Shown here: piece by piece, positions 33,350 to 45,489 of the stretch
Layout: each line of letters starts with the position of its first letter
Numbering within the stretch: position 1 is the first letter of the stretch
From: Acheta domesticus
Taxonomy: Eukaryota > Arthropoda > Insecta > Orthoptera > Gryllidae
Reading direction: 5' to 3'
Length of the DNA stretch: 64,000 nt
Assembly (NCBI GenBank): GCA_031308135.1
Contig: JAHLJT010000631.1
Span: 170,989,612-171,053,611, forward strand
Translations under genes and position numbers: made by a program
The notes under the pieces: model-generated
Seen by the model: only the letters and a program-made list of their open reading frames with translations
Databases searched by the model: none
Told to the model about the DNA's origin: nothing

Positions 33350-33359
33350 TAATACCATT

Positions 33360-34260
33360 TACATACGCCCACTTTCCTTTCCCATCGGTACAATTCATAT
33401 TTCGTTTCTGCATCCTGACTTTCAACAAAATTACTCTTCCATTCTCATATTCCTAACCTGCTTGTGATATTCATGTGTGGTGTAGTCTGAATGGCGCGTT
33501 AATATGATTGTAGTACATACATTTTGAGGTATTTGTATTTGTTTCATTCCCTCTTCTCTGGAATTCGTATTGCTGTTATATGCATGCATTTTTGCTTTTA
33601 TGTGCTTGAAACCTTTTCTAATTTTATTATTACCAGTGGCCTGGAGCACCAAAAATTCCCTTGAACAAAACCACACAAAACTATTATCAAAAATGTAACA
33701 CTGGCCAAGAACAACACATTAGTCTCTGATGACACTGCAAAACATAAAATAGTTTAACACAAACAGTCTTCACGACTACAGCAGAAACAAAGAATAGTAA
33801 TAATATAGTTCTTTAAAAGCCAAGAATATAAAAAAGTTGCTGTTCCATAAGAATGCAATTAGCAAATATTTAATGGCGGCCGACCTCTTCCTAGAAGCCT
33901 TTCTGCAGCATGAGGACAGCTGCGTCGTAAGCAGTACTGAGTACGATAATTCAGTCGGTATGCGCAGTATGAGAAAAGGCGGAATAACACAATTAAAATT
34001 TTACATTTTTCAGACAAAATCGAAATTGTTTCATTATTATTCATTGTTTTTGTTGAATTCCTGGACTTCTAACAAAATCATAGACATCTCTCATGTGACC
34101 AGTGAAGTTTTTTATTTTTGCGCATATTGGAAATTAGTAATATAGATCTTCACCTTCATCTTTCAGCCTCATCCTCAACTTAATTTTACCGGCTGCAATA
34201 GCTCGGCGGCAACATAGTTTTCTTTGCAGCATTGTTGATCGGAAGGTTCCCTGTTTTGAC
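33360..34260. other. Unannotated DNA
   Basis: Frames at 33431-33676 and 33837-34145 have no family features. No repeat copy recognised. Confidence 0.4.
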
Positions 34261-34264
34261 TGCC

Positions 34265-34680
34265 GACAATGGCGAATTTTGGAAATTTTTAGGTTTCTAG
34301 GTCGAATTCATCCTCTGTCGGGAGAAGAATTTGAGTGGTATGTTGCTCAGATCGGTAGTTTTTCGCGGTTTCTCCCTTCAAAATCAAGCGAATCCGGAGC
34401 AGTACCGTAACAAACAGGCCACGGACCTTTGACGGGATTTTTCCTCCTCCATCCGCCTTCTCTTTTCTCGCCTCTTTCACACTAAAACAACACTTGCATG
34501 CACAATTCTATCACAAGTGTCGAGAGCTAAGTGTTTGACTCACGGAGGTGGTGCCGCAATAGGGGGGGGGAAGCAACCAACCGACGCGACACGTATAGGA
34601 AAGCCTCCCACCTCCTGAAATATAGTTTGCACTACTCTTACCAGATTAATGACCTAAGCAGTTGACGCGTCCGAAATCCA
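34265..34680 (+). repeat. SINE family S1, copy d
   Basis: It has a CGGTAGTTTTTCGCGGTTTC block, AATCAAGCGAATCCGGAGC, CGTAACAAACAGGCCACGG and a 3' end with GTTTGCACTACTCTTACC then AATGACCTAAGCAGTTG, in the S1 order. The tRNA-like head is not visible, so the copy is 5'-truncated or diverged. Confidence 0.65.
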
Positions 34681-34749
34681 CACTCACTTCCCCAACCTAC
34701 TTCTTCATTTCTCTTTCCATTTCCTTTATACTCTTTTCAATATTTGCTC

Positions 34750-35700
34750 GTCTTCCCCTGCGCGTCAGCTCCGCGCGCCTCCGGCCACATTGGCGCCTTT
34801 GCGTCGATCGCTCGCTCCCAATTTCTCGCATTCTTCTTCCAACAGAGGGGGCGGGGCGGCGCGATGCGCCTTGGACGCGCCGGCGGGCGGGTGAGCGAAA
34901 GGCTGAGCGAGCGAGTGGGCGGGCGGGTGGGCGAGCGAACAAGCGAGTGGGTGGGTGGGCGGACGGGCAAGCGAACAAGAGAGTGGGTGGGTCGGCGAGC
35001 GGGCAAGCGAGCGAGTGGATGGGCGGGCGGGCGAGCGAGCGAGTGAGCGAATGGACGAGCGAGTTGGGGGGAGGGCGAATGGGCGAACGGGCGGGAGGGC
35101 GGGCGGGCGGGTGGGTGGGTGGACGAGGGGGCGGGTGAACAAGGGGGTGGGCGAGCGAGTGGGTGGCTGGGCGGTCGAGTGGGCGAGCGAGAGGGCGGGC
35201 GAGCGGGCGGGCGAGCGGGCGGGCGAGCGGGCGGGCGAGCGGGCGGGCGAGCGGGCGGGCGAGCGGGCGGGCGAGCGGGCGGGCGAGCGGGCGGGCGAGC
35301 GGGCGGGCGAGCGGGCGGGCGAGCGGGCGGGCGAGCGGGCGGGCGAGCGGGCGGGCGAGCGGGCGTGCGGGCGAGCGGGCGGGCGAGCGGGCGGGCGAGC
35401 GGGCGGGCGAGCGGGCGGGCGAGCGGGCGGGCGAGCGGGCGGGCGGGCCGTCGGACGGGCGGGTGGGCAGACGGCCCCGAAGATTCGCGCTGGCTGCGCC
35501 GCCGAAGCGCCAGGGCGCGTGAAGTTGACAAAAACGAAGGCGTGCGCGCGACGCTGCGTCTTTGTCGACGCCCGAGGCGCCGCGGCGGCCGAGGAAAAGC
35601 GAGTCCGATATTGCAGGCCGTAAAAACCCGCCGTAAATCAGAGGGAGGAGGCACGGGGGAGTTCGGGACTTAAGGGGATGGAGAGAAAAGGGAACGGGTG
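34750..35700. other. GC island containing a GCGA/GGGC minisatellite
   Basis: A CpG-rich block built around an irregular GCGAGCGGGC, GGGTGGGC and GCGAACAAGC array, with a regular 12-bp core at 35191-35450. Frames open on both strands across it (RPLA, RASG and AGER repeats) follow from the unit length of 12 and are not called as genes. Confidence 0.75.
35191..35450. repeat. 12-bp minisatellite, GAGCGGGCGGGC
   Basis: About 21 units in near-perfect tandem, with one variant (GCGTGCGGGCGA) near 35364. The G-rich strand is on the plus strand and is G-quadruplex-prone. Confidence 0.9.
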
Positions 35701-35714
35701 AATGGAGGGACATG

Positions 35715-36140
35715 GGCTCGAGGGGGCGCAGAGGTTGGCGTGTTCGGAGGGCCAGAGGAGAGTGAAGACGGTAGGGATTTGCGGTATGAAATGATCAAAA
35801 TGAAGATTATGGGAAAGAGCGGTTTGAGGTTGGGAGGTAAGTAGCAGCGTCAAATAAAATTGAAATATGAATCATTCAAATAAGCTTAGTAGAGGGAGAA
35901 GAATAAAGTATAAAAAGAGTGAGTTTTCAGTAAGGGATTGAGCGATGATTGGTTGTTGAAGAGTTTCTAGCGACTGAAGGGTCCTTAAAGAAGAAAAAAG
36001 ACGTTTGTGAAAAAACGCAGTATTCAGATGATTGAAGAACAGTAAACGGCGAAGATGGATTCAGTGAGGAAAATATACATACAGTGCATGCTAGATAAGA
36101 TCGGGGACGAAATGGGCGCATCTTTCGGTTTCCAACAATT
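35715..36140. other. Unannotated DNA
   Basis: Purine-rich near 35700-35770, otherwise AT-rich. No gene recognised. Confidence 0.4.
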
Positions 36141-36149
36141 GGGCTATCG

Positions 36150-36480
36150 GTGCTGAGAACTGTTGGAGCACGGGCGGCGTGGAGAAGAGGCTCATCGAAG
36201 AGGCGGGGTGGTGGTGGGGAGAGGGAGGGGGAGGGAAGGGGTTCCTATCGCGGGCGAAGGAGCCGCCCGCGCGCGCCCGAGGCGCCAAAGACGCGCAAAG
36301 CCCGAGACCCGTCGCGGCGCCAAGCCCTTCCGTTCCGCCCGCGCCTCTGCCTCCCCCACCCCTTCCACCTCCCTGGGGCGCGCCCTGCGGCGGTGGAGCA
36401 GACCCTTCAAGGGCTCCAAGTTAGCGGGCGGTGCCAGATCGAAAGTTGGCGGCGTCCAAAGTTGTGATGTTTGGCGCGTC
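36150..36480. other. GC island
   Basis: A CpG-rich block with GGGGAGGG and CCCGCGCGCGCCCGAGG runs. Overlapping frames on both strands have no family features. Confidence 0.5.
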
Positions 36481-36839
36481 GTGACGTTTTTTGTCGTACA
36501 CCGTCTCTAGCAGACGGAGTTGAACTTCATCTTCCCAGGCAATATCTGAATCGCAAATTCTTTAAAGAGCGCTACTTACTGACCTGTTGCACTCTTCCTG
36601 CGGCCTCAAGCAATAATACAACCAGAAGTATGTTCACTTCGAACACGAACCAGAGCATCCAGCTACGTAATATAAATTCCCATCATACAGCTGGATAAAA
36701 AAGAGCAGCGACTTCCGAGCGATGAATTATTCATGAGGCTAAGTAATGCACATCCCTCGAAGTCGCCTAAGGATTCGAAAGCGTCGGTAAAAAATATTGT
36801 CCTGCTTCTCCCCTATTCCCTTTGCGTATAAAATACCCT

Positions 36840-37020
36840 ACTCCAGGAGAATAAACATGCGGCCCAATCCAGCGAATTAATAATTAGCGGATGACGTGCC
36901 CGGCGTCTGCCGCCTGGCCGCCCCGGATAGAACGCGGTGCCAATTACGGTGGCGGTAACGCACGACTGCGCTCGCAGTGGTTCGGTGATAGAACCCCCGG
37001 GCGAAACTTCTCTCTCAACT
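36840..37020. other. Small GC-rich patch next to TAATTA motifs
   Basis: GAATTAATAATTAGCGG (36874-36890) is followed by about 120 bases of CpG-containing unique sequence with CCAATTACGG. Homeodomain-type TAATTA cores are seen. Regulatory use is only inferred. Confidence 0.2.
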
Positions 37021-37039
37021 CTAAAGCCAACATTTCTGG

Positions 37040-38442
37040 CGAAATAATGGCCATCTTTAAAGGCAATGTCGACAAACGAGATATAATTCTTCATGAATAT
37101 CAGAAACTATCCGTACTTGTGCAATTATATAGTTTGACATTACTTGATTTAATGTGTTCAAACACTTCAACTGCAGTACTTCAAAAGAAATATAACACCG
37201 ATACGATTAAAAAATCGTGTACTTACCATAAATTTATTTGTCTTCACACGTGTTTTAATTGAATGAATTAAAGAATGAAAATTGTTGTAATGGAATAAAC
37301 TCAATGAAATCACGTCATACATTTTCAGGCAACAGAAAGTTTCAATCTTGAACTAAAGCCCAAACTTAATATCATCCTTTAGTCATCTTATCATAATGTT
37401 TGACAAACATTGCGTATGCATCTCGTTTGTAATGTTACTTTACTGCACTCGTGAAAATTCGTAAACTCGATCGTGCTCGTGGCTTTCGTTACCTAATGTT
37501 AATTCATTAAATAAAGTAGAGCATTGTTAATTAGTTTCATTATATCTATTCACCTACATTGTAACCTTCATTTTGCACCATGCAGATATTCATTTTGAAT
37601 TCTACCGAAATAAGAAGCCATGTAAACATAATAAATATGTTGTGATCTGTTTCCAATATATTTAGTGAATATGCAACTTTAAATTATTACTTCTACGTGA
37701 AGTGAAAGCATACGTTGTTTAACAATTGAAACTTTTTAGGTGTAATTACAAACAATTCGAAACTACAGTCAATACTGCGTAGTCAATATTGTTTTCAGGC
37801 TGGTAACTATGAGTCCGACCTTCACACAAAGGACGTGAATACATACTATGTATGTTGTTGCATCGGAAATGTTTTGCAAACTTTGAAAACAGGAGCACCG
37901 CCCCTCTGAATCTAGAGTTTGCAGCAAAGCTCGTATCTAACGACGCACTGCACTTTATTCTGTGCAACCACAGTATGAGAACACAAGCATACATAAAAAG
38001 CCCGACCACATGGAAGATAAAACACGGAAAGCAAACATGGTTAATATTATATTAAAAATGTGTTGTGAACCTCATTGCAATTTTTCTTGTAGCTGCGCTA
38101 ATCCTGCTCATTGTTTTCTCTTCATCCAATTTTGATTTTTTTCGTACTTTTTTTTCATTTCACACATCTAGTTTTAAAGAAACCCTCAGGAACAGACAAC
38201 GCTAGTTAATAGTGCCAGTGTACGAACTACAATAGAATCAATATACAAATCTCAATAATATAAGCTATCGTATGAGTAAACACGTCCGATTCTTTTTTTT
38301 CTCAGCGAGAATTCTTCCATCCACGTACACTTTCTCATTTCATTTCGCGAATTTTTGCGGGATATAAGACTTATAACTATCGCGACGACAATAAATTGTT
38401 AATATTGGGCATACACTTTAAATTCAAAACCCTGCGATTTAA

Positions 38443-38494
<52 letters not shown>

Positions 38495-39715
38495 TATTGG
38501 AGTACTAAGTTGTGTAAACTCCATTACATTATGTTAATTACATTATAAAGGGCTTAATATCATAAAGAACGCGGGCTACCGACATCATCATCATGCATAG
38601 TTCCCAGAGTATGGTCACGATTTCTCCCGAGAACCTATGAAAATTATCTAAATTGAGAGTAAAGGAAATATGATTGAGTACTTCTAGCGCGTATATCTGT
38701 AATATAGATAGATTTTTGACGCGCTTGCGCCCAAACAAGTTTAACAAATGAGCTGTAAAAGAAAGATATTTCCTTAGAGAAGGGACGAATTGAATTTACT
38801 CTTAATAAATATTAACATTTGTAGAAAAAAGCGTCTAAATTAGTCAGGTTGAAATGCAATTCTTCAACGTAAACCCCACTGTTTGTCAACGGTCTGTCTC
38901 GCCTAATTTCGATCATCAATCGTGCACAATTCGAAAATGATTGGTTTCAGAGGCGGCTTAAAGCCTACTTTTCGACGACAATAGCTTTGAGTTACATTCG
39001 TTTTACCGTATTCTACAAAGAAAATAATTTGAATCCTTCTATTGACATTTTAGAAATGAGACTCTTCTGGACACACCCACTTTGTGGGAGGTGGGGAGTA
39101 CAGTATCTCGAATTCAAATATCTTCAGATCTTACAAATTACACATGTTTTGTTACAACATTTCCTTCATATGAATGTGGGTGGAAAGGAAGGCGGGTTTT
39201 CACAAGCGATAGTTTTCGCATGGCAGGCTTGTCATATTGTCTCCACAAATATGCTATTTAAAAATGTATACACACTTACTTTCTGTTACTCTATTCCATT
39301 CTCAGATTCAGTAGCAACACGTCAAATACCGCAAATAATTGGCAGATGTAATATATAACTCAGGGGTGATGAATGTTTATGATTTTTATTTCTAAAATTG
39401 TAAATACAATGTATTTCTTTAAATAAAGCATGAACCCCATATTTTTCAATGGACTTATAATGAAACAAATAAAAAACGGATAACTCAAAACGATATATAC
39501 AAAAGGAAAAAGAGAAGGTCGAACACTACTTCTACTTCTCTCTTGAATGAGCTATTGGAATAGTCTGAACATCGCAATCCCAAACATCAAATCTTGTATT
39601 TTATTTTTCTACGAGCATTACCATTCTTGTACTATTTTGAATGGAACATAGGTACTACCAAATCTGAATAGCCTTCAATCCCCTAGCATCGGGCGGATGA
39701 ACAAACAGACAGAAA
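37040..39715. other. AT-rich DNA with one microsatellite
   Basis: No gene recognised. A trinucleotide array lies at 38442-38492. Frames at 37746-38009 and 38987-39358 have no family features. Confidence 0.45.
38442..38492. repeat. (AAT)n microsatellite
   Basis: About 17 tandem trinucleotides. Confidence 0.95.
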
Positions 39716-39719
39716 CCTA

Positions 39720-40095
39720 CAAACACACTGACATACTGGCGCGGCGTGGCACTGATTGCGCTGACTTATTCATGGCGCGCGGCGCCGTCAACAGCTCCGC
39801 GACGCGTCGCCGCATAGAAAGAGGCGGCCGGCGGATCGGAAAATTTGATTGGTCGCGATTGAATCGATAGTGAATTATTTAACCGCGCCTCCTCCCCGCG
39901 CGCGGCCTCCGCGCTGCACCGCGCCCTGGCGGGGAGAAAGGGAGAAGCGAGCGGAAGCTGAGATGTGGGGGGACAGGGCAGTAAAGAGCGCGCGGAACGA
40001 GTTTGCTGCGCATGCCGCGGAGGCTACGCCGCTTCCCGACACGCAACGGTCGAAGAGAAACGACGCGGAGTTTAAAACCAGCCAAGAACATTGGG
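39720..40095. promoter_or_regulatory. GC island with CCAAT and CGATAG motifs (candidate promoter)
   Basis: A CpG-rich block contains an inverted CCAAT box (ATTGG, 39848-39852) and AATCGATAG (39862-39870), which resembles the DREF site of insect promoters. No gene follows that I can recognise, so the promoter call is weak. Confidence 0.25.
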
Positions 40096-40099
40096 TATT

Positions 40100-40635
40100 T
40101 GCGATATCATACGTTCTGCAGCAGAAAAGATGAATGAAGGGTGCAGACAGCGTTTTTCTTGGCGAAGGCATGTACGCGAGAATAAGGGCAGTGGGGCAAT
40201 AAATCAGAGATAAATAAGGAGTAATGTCAAAAGTACACACATAACTTGCAAGAAGGAGAATAAATACAAAAGGCTCGCAAGAAATGTGAAAAAAAATTAG
40301 CTGAAATAGGGGGCAGTAAGAAAATATATGGAATAATCTACATTGAATAGGCTTCAATATAAATAAACTTAAATTTATTTGAATATTTCTTGAAATTTTA
40401 TAAACATGAAAACTGTCAATAATAATTACATTTCATCAAATTAAGAGACTATTATAAGGAATATTGAGAATGCATAAATCACTCTTTCTGGTATTCGCTT
40501 GTGATACGAGAAAATCAGAAACGCCGTGACAACTCAAGGTTCCCTGTTTCCAAACCATTTCTCAGACTACTCGCCACTAAACCAAGCACGCCTGTACGGG
40601 ACAACAAACTATGAAACAAGTTGTCAAGCGCATGC
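40100..40635. other. AT-rich DNA, nothing recognised
   Basis: No coding or repeat similarity was found. Confidence 0.4.
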
Positions 40636-40639
40636 ACCA

Positions 40640-40960
40640 GTATGAAACATCTGCGCGCGTTGGACCAATGTTAGTTCTTGGCCCCACATGCGCGGTCACG
40701 CGACTGCGCCAGACGGAAGGCTCGCGTGAGAGGGCGAACAGAGGAGGAGCGGAGCGCGAGGACGCGAGGCTGAGCGGGGGTGGGGGTGGGGAGGCAGGGA
40801 CAGGAAGCAGATGTGGAGCGCCGTTCCGGCCCACCAGTGCGGAAGTGCGGCACGTAGCGGGAATTTCCGGGGAACGGAACTGCCCCGCGCGTGGGAGACG
40901 GTCGCGAAGGGTGGAGGTGGCGCTAACGGCGGCAGGAACGCTCACTAACACGACATCGCG
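40640..40960. other. GC island
   Basis: CpG-rich, unique sequence with a GGGGGTGGGGGTGGGG tract near 40774-40792. No recognisable coding features. Confidence 0.5.
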
Positions 40961-40994
40961 GAGGAAACAAAGTAATTTGTACGGTACTAGCTAG

Positions 40995-42085
40995 AAGTAA
41001 GAAATGGTAATCACAAAGCAGCACTTAGAAACTACATTTTTTATTAATACTAATTACAATTATTACTGGTGTGTTATGGGCAGCATTTACTTACGAAAGT
41101 AAATTGATTAGCAGTTTGCAGATTTCATTTACTTTCTAATCCACTGCGCATGCTTCTTCTCTATTGTTTGAAATTTAACGGTTTGAAGAAGTGAATAATG
41201 TTCATCTCTCCATGATAAACATCAGAGTAAGAATTTGTCATAAAATTAGGTTTAAAAGAGTAAACTGCGGTTGCAATTATGAGGACATGGTAGAGTCGGC
41301 TGAGTAGTGACACGGCGGCGAAAGTTGTGCTGAATGTCGGAGCGGGAGCAGAGCAGTCGACCACAATGGTGACGATGGTGATTATGGTATTTGGGTCATG
41401 GAGACGGTGGTCAGCATTATTGCCCCTGTAACAGTTGTGTTCGCAATGGAGATAGACTGCTGTCACACACAGATTTGAGTGCAAGATTGTGGTAATAGCA
41501 GAGGAACAGTGGGTTGATCTGCAAGCAGCTTTTGGCAACGGACATGCGTTTAAATGAGGATGCCGCATCTTCAAGAAAGCGTAAGTACTATAGAATGCAC
41601 TCTGATTAACGAAGGATGTGAAAATTGAAATAATGCGCATTACAGGCGTTTGCCAAAAGTAGGAATGCGAGTAAGTGAAGACAAATGAGTTTGGCAGAAC
41701 TAGATTAAGAGGCTAAAAAGCTAGTAATATATGACATCAATTTTGATGCGTTTAAGATTAACTACACTGCTCAACAAAAAAAACTTCTTTTCACTTGCCC
41801 GGGATTTTGCAACGAATTTTAAGTAAATCAGGTACGCTGAATCCAGATATGTCATTAGTTTCCCCGAATTTGGCTCTAGTTTTTGTGCTATGGACATTGT
41901 AATGAATAATAATAACACAAAACTCACAGTATCTAATGCAAATATCTATCTTTACACAAACATTGTTTTTTTCATTTTAAACACTGAATATCGCATTATT
42001 TTCAGGATACTTTAATTGAGCTCCGTTTTATTAATACATTTTCTTTTGTTACAAAATAATGAGTTCTTCAGGAACACCTTGATTG
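40995..42085. other. Unannotated DNA
   Basis: An open frame on the minus strand at 41161-41640 has no family features. The rest is AT-rich. Confidence 0.4.
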
Positions 42086-42089
42086 AACG

Positions 42090-43000
42090 ATTTTAACACA
42101 TTTGACTACATTTGTGGGAAATTCACGCTACAAAAACAGAAAATAAATATTGCAAACTTTGTAGAAAAATATATGAAACATATTTTGGTATAAAACTGGG
42201 TGAACAAGATAAGTTGTGGGCTCCTGATGTGGTACGCAAAACTTATGTGGAATGTCTGCGTCAGTGGAAAACTAAAGAGTTTAAAATTTGGTGTACTGAT
42301 GCTATGGCGAGAGCCCTAAAATAATGATTGTTATTTTTGTTCTGTAAACGTAAAAGCCTTCAATCGTTACAAGAAAAATAACAGGGAGTACCCTGATTTG
42401 GAATCAACAAAGTGACCTGTGCTACATGGACCTGATGTTCACCACACTCACTGGTAGTCCTGTGTCTGATAGTGAGGATACACAGATTCTGGGGTGAAAT
42501 TCAAGAGTAAGCAGTGGCAGTGAATACTTGAGCACAGTGAGCACTTCTCCCAAGTGATTTAATACGTGACCTCAGTTTGCCAAACAAAGCAGCTGAACTT
42601 TTAGCATCCTGACTAAAAGAAAAGAAATGTCAGACACTGGAAGCGAAAATAACACTTTACTGGTCATTGGTACAGGTTTTGTCATAGTTGTCAAGAACTT
42701 TTTGGGTAATCATAAAGAAGAAAATTATTCACAACTGATGCTAGACTTGCTTTTAAACTTTCAAAATTTGGGTGCAACTATGAGCATTAAGGCACACTAT
42801 TTCCATAACCATCTAGACAAATTTCCGAAAATCTTTGCAATATGTGTGAGGAACAAAGAGAGCGGTTCCATCAAGAAATAACGGTAATGGAAGTTAGATA
42901 TCCGGGCAGATAGGATAGACACAATGGCCGACAACTACTGAAGCCATCAACGTGATTGCCCTGATTTGCCGCATAAAAGGATATCATACAATGTTTTGTG
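42090..43000 (+). pseudogene. Broken copy of a multicopy arthropod gene (ERFHQ-type)
   Basis: Two fragments resemble an uncharacterised protein that I recall from many arthropod genomes in high copy. The first (42112-42324) has KYCKLCRKIYETYFGIKLG, then EQDKLWAPDVVRKTYVECLR. The second (42627 to about 42960) has VVKNFLGNHKEENYSQLM, LGATMSIKAHYFHNHLDKFP, then after a frameshift at about 42850 ERFHQEITVMEVRYPG. Stops interrupt the region between about 42324 and 42600. Function is unknown. The high copy number suggests a mobile-element origin, and the recognition is from memory. No intact frame or ends are visible. Confidence 0.55.
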
Positions 43001-43286
43001 ATTCTTTGCAGGATGTAAATACCAATATATTGACTATATAAATATTAAATATTTCAAGAGTTTAATTTTGTATAAATAGGCATATCTAGTTACATTTACT
43101 TCACGTTTTATGCAATTTACGTATAGCCTATACTCAATAAAATAAAATAATATTTTATGATGCGCGATTTTCATTATCTCAAAAACTAGAGCCAATCTAC
43201 CAAAACCAATGCCATATTTGGAATCTGTGCATTAAACATACCCTAAAATGGCTTTAAATTGTTTGGCAAGAAAACGAGTGTTGACC

Positions 43287-43294
43287 AGTGCTAT
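43287..43294. repeat. Target-site duplication of hAT copy 2 (left)
   Basis: AGTGCTAT here and at 44751-44758, a perfect 8-bp match directly outside the hAT ends. Confidence 0.9.
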
Positions 43295-44750
43295 CAGGGG
43301 CGTAGCGTCAATGGATGTGGATGATGTATTACATACCTTGACAATATCAGCTATTTTTATTTTAAAATTATTGTAAATTGTCAATTTATTATTTTCTTTT
43401 TCTACTACAAAATATTTCATTATATTTCAAACATTGCGCCGTTGAGAATTCGATTCTCCACAAGAATGAACGAATCAGTCTGAAATACCGCCTAGCCTGC
43501 GCTAAGAATCAAATGCACACTGACCCATTACATCCGGATGCATACCGCGGTGCCTACGAAAAAGCTGTCGTTTTACGAAACTTCATTGTTCTCTTCGGTG
43601 TTTTTAAGAGAACGACGTTAATTAATGAACATTGTCGTTTTATTTAAGTTTTATTACCTTATTTTAATGCATTTAGCAACTATATATTTGTAGCCAATTT
43701 AGGTTAGGGATTGTGCTGGTTGAATGCACAAGGGTATGTGACGGTGCAATCCACATCTGTGCCCTGGAATAGCGAGCATCACGCGATCCAAAGTGCCTAC
43801 ATAATTATGTAGTCGTATTTTTGTGCCGTGGACAAATTATAGCACATGAGAAACAGTAAAAAATATTTGAAAAAAAATATGAGAGGATAGAATTTTATTT
43901 AAACAGTCAACACTGGCTATGTCGAGCAATACAACCAAAGACATTGGAAATAAACACAACGGTGATATAAGGAATAAATACAACGGTGACATAAGGGAAA
44001 ATAGGGAAATTCTGTCACACTTTATTTGAGTTGCATGCTTTTTTGGGAGACAAGGGCTTGTATTTTCTAGCCATAATGAAAATAGGGGATCATCAAATAG
44101 AGAAAATTTCATGGAATATGTAAGTGAAATAATGAAATATGATAAAACTGACAAGGATGATATGAAAATTCCAGTGTTTCGTGCAATCTCACTAAGAAAT
44201 TCAGATTCATTGGATTTCAAGTGAGAGCACGGTTATGTCCCATGAAATTAAAAATGAAATTTCTAAAGCCTCTTTTGACTCCGCCATACTGGATGAAACC
44301 CTTGATGTAAGCAGCAAAGGACAACTGACAACTGTTTTTCGTTAGTGTCTGTAAATTGATTGATTTTCTCTTTCCTATTATATTTTTATTATAGATCATT
44401 GTTTTCCATTTTATAAATTATGCCAATTCTACTGGGCTCAAAATCATATGAATCGGACAATTTTGAAAATCATTGGGTTTGATAGTGCTCTTATTATTAA
44501 AGTATGAGGTCGCACATTTATATTTTGCTAGGTCGTGAAAGTCAACTTTTTCTAACTTTCAACCAGCAAACTACATGAAGTACGTGAGCTATTATTACTT
44601 TTACTGGATCATTTTTCTGTGTTATAATTGATTTAAGTGACAGAAATGATATTGGTAAATGAAAAATATTGAAATTATAATTAAAATTTTAAATTATTTT
44701 CTCATTTCTCGAGTTAGATACCCTAAGCCAAAACTCAGGCTACGCCACTG
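43295..44750 (+). mobile_element. hAT element (DUF4371/ZMYM1-like), copy 2, uninterrupted
   Basis: The left end begins CAGGGGCGTAGCGTC and the right end, read inward, CAGTGGCGTAGCCTG; both are hAT-type. A perfect AGTGCTAT duplication flanks it. At 1456 bp it is a deletion derivative. It is collinear with copy 1, including the GAATGCACAAGGGTATG block at 43723 and the TGGGAGACAAGGGCTTGTATTTTC block near 44045. This copy gives the empty-site reading for the Harbinger-type insertion in copy 1. Confidence 0.9.
43890..44330 (+). pseudogene. DUF4371/ZMYM1-like transposase remnant (copy 2)
   Basis: At about 44025-44110 this copy matches, base for base over long stretches, the copy-1 segment that encodes FFGRQELAFCGHED. 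Here the frame has a stop after the first few residues and further shifts. The remainder to about 44330 parallels copy 1 (for example TCAAGTGAGAGCACGGTTATG and CTGGATGAAACCCTTGATG). The transposase would bind the short inverted ends and cut them with an RNase-H-like domain, but that domain is missing here. Non-functional. Confidence 0.6.
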
Positions 44751-44759
44751 AGTGCTATG

Positions 44760-45105
44760 GATACAAAAATTGTGGTGAGAGAGATGAGTATATTGACAAG
44801 GATGATAATTACATAACAAAATATACGCCGCCGTGGAAAATGTTAGAAAAAGAAATAACAATTTGTAGCAAGATTAAGCCTGTGTGTGAGATGACTTGCG
44901 GAAGCATGCTTGTTACGGAAGACTCCTGACACCTCGGTAACACAAACACATCAAATTAATCCCATGCTAGTAAAATAGAAAATGTTACAAAAGGAGGAAA
45001 TGAGGATGCGACTGTCTGTTAATTGAAATGGATGTAGTTGCAAGTCAGTTTCGAGAACGGCGCTGAAGGACATCAAAATTAGAAAGGTTAAATAAGGAAC
45101 CTATT
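44760..45105. other. Unannotated DNA
   Basis: Nothing recognised between hAT copy 2 and the S3 SINE. Confidence 0.4.
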
Positions 45106-45109
45106 TTCA

Positions 45110-45335
45110 GCCTTCCAGCCATTTTGCAGGGAATACTGAATGAAGTGGTAGAATGATGATGATAGGTGAAGTGGGAGGTGATCGTGGCATTTTTTAACCA
45201 TCCAAGCATTCGCCTTATGACCAAGGAATAACACGGAAAACCCCGGTCAGGATTGCCGGCCCGGAGAACAAACCCGGATCTCGCGACAGCGAAGTCAGAG
45301 CGCTGCGCTCTGAGCCACTTCGCTTGGTACCGGAG
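45110..45335 (-). repeat. tRNA-derived SINE, family S3
   Basis: Read on the minus strand, a tRNA-like head has an A-box-like GTGGCTCAGAGCG and a B-box-like ATCCGGGTTTGTTCTCC. It is followed by GGGGTTTTCCGTGTTATTCC, TTGGTCATAAGGCGAATGC and CACCTCCCACTTCACCTATC with an ATCATCATC tail. The body resembles a SINE that I recall from polyneopteran insects. Confidence 0.75.
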
Positions 45336-45489
45336 TCAATATTCACTCTCAACGCAAATAGTGCTTCCGGTGAGGTTAGGTCCATAACCGTGGGGCCAAT
45401 AGAGCTGGCAGGAGTGCACCGGCAATCGCTGTGCTCAGGCACGCGTGATGCGCGCGTGCATGGGTGTGGTGTTTGCCCCGTTGCTCTCC

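Noticed and set aside
34697..35713. Frames of more than 300 codons with RPLA repeats
   Set aside because: They follow from the 12-bp unit, whose length is a multiple of three and which lacks stops. No domain or start context was seen.
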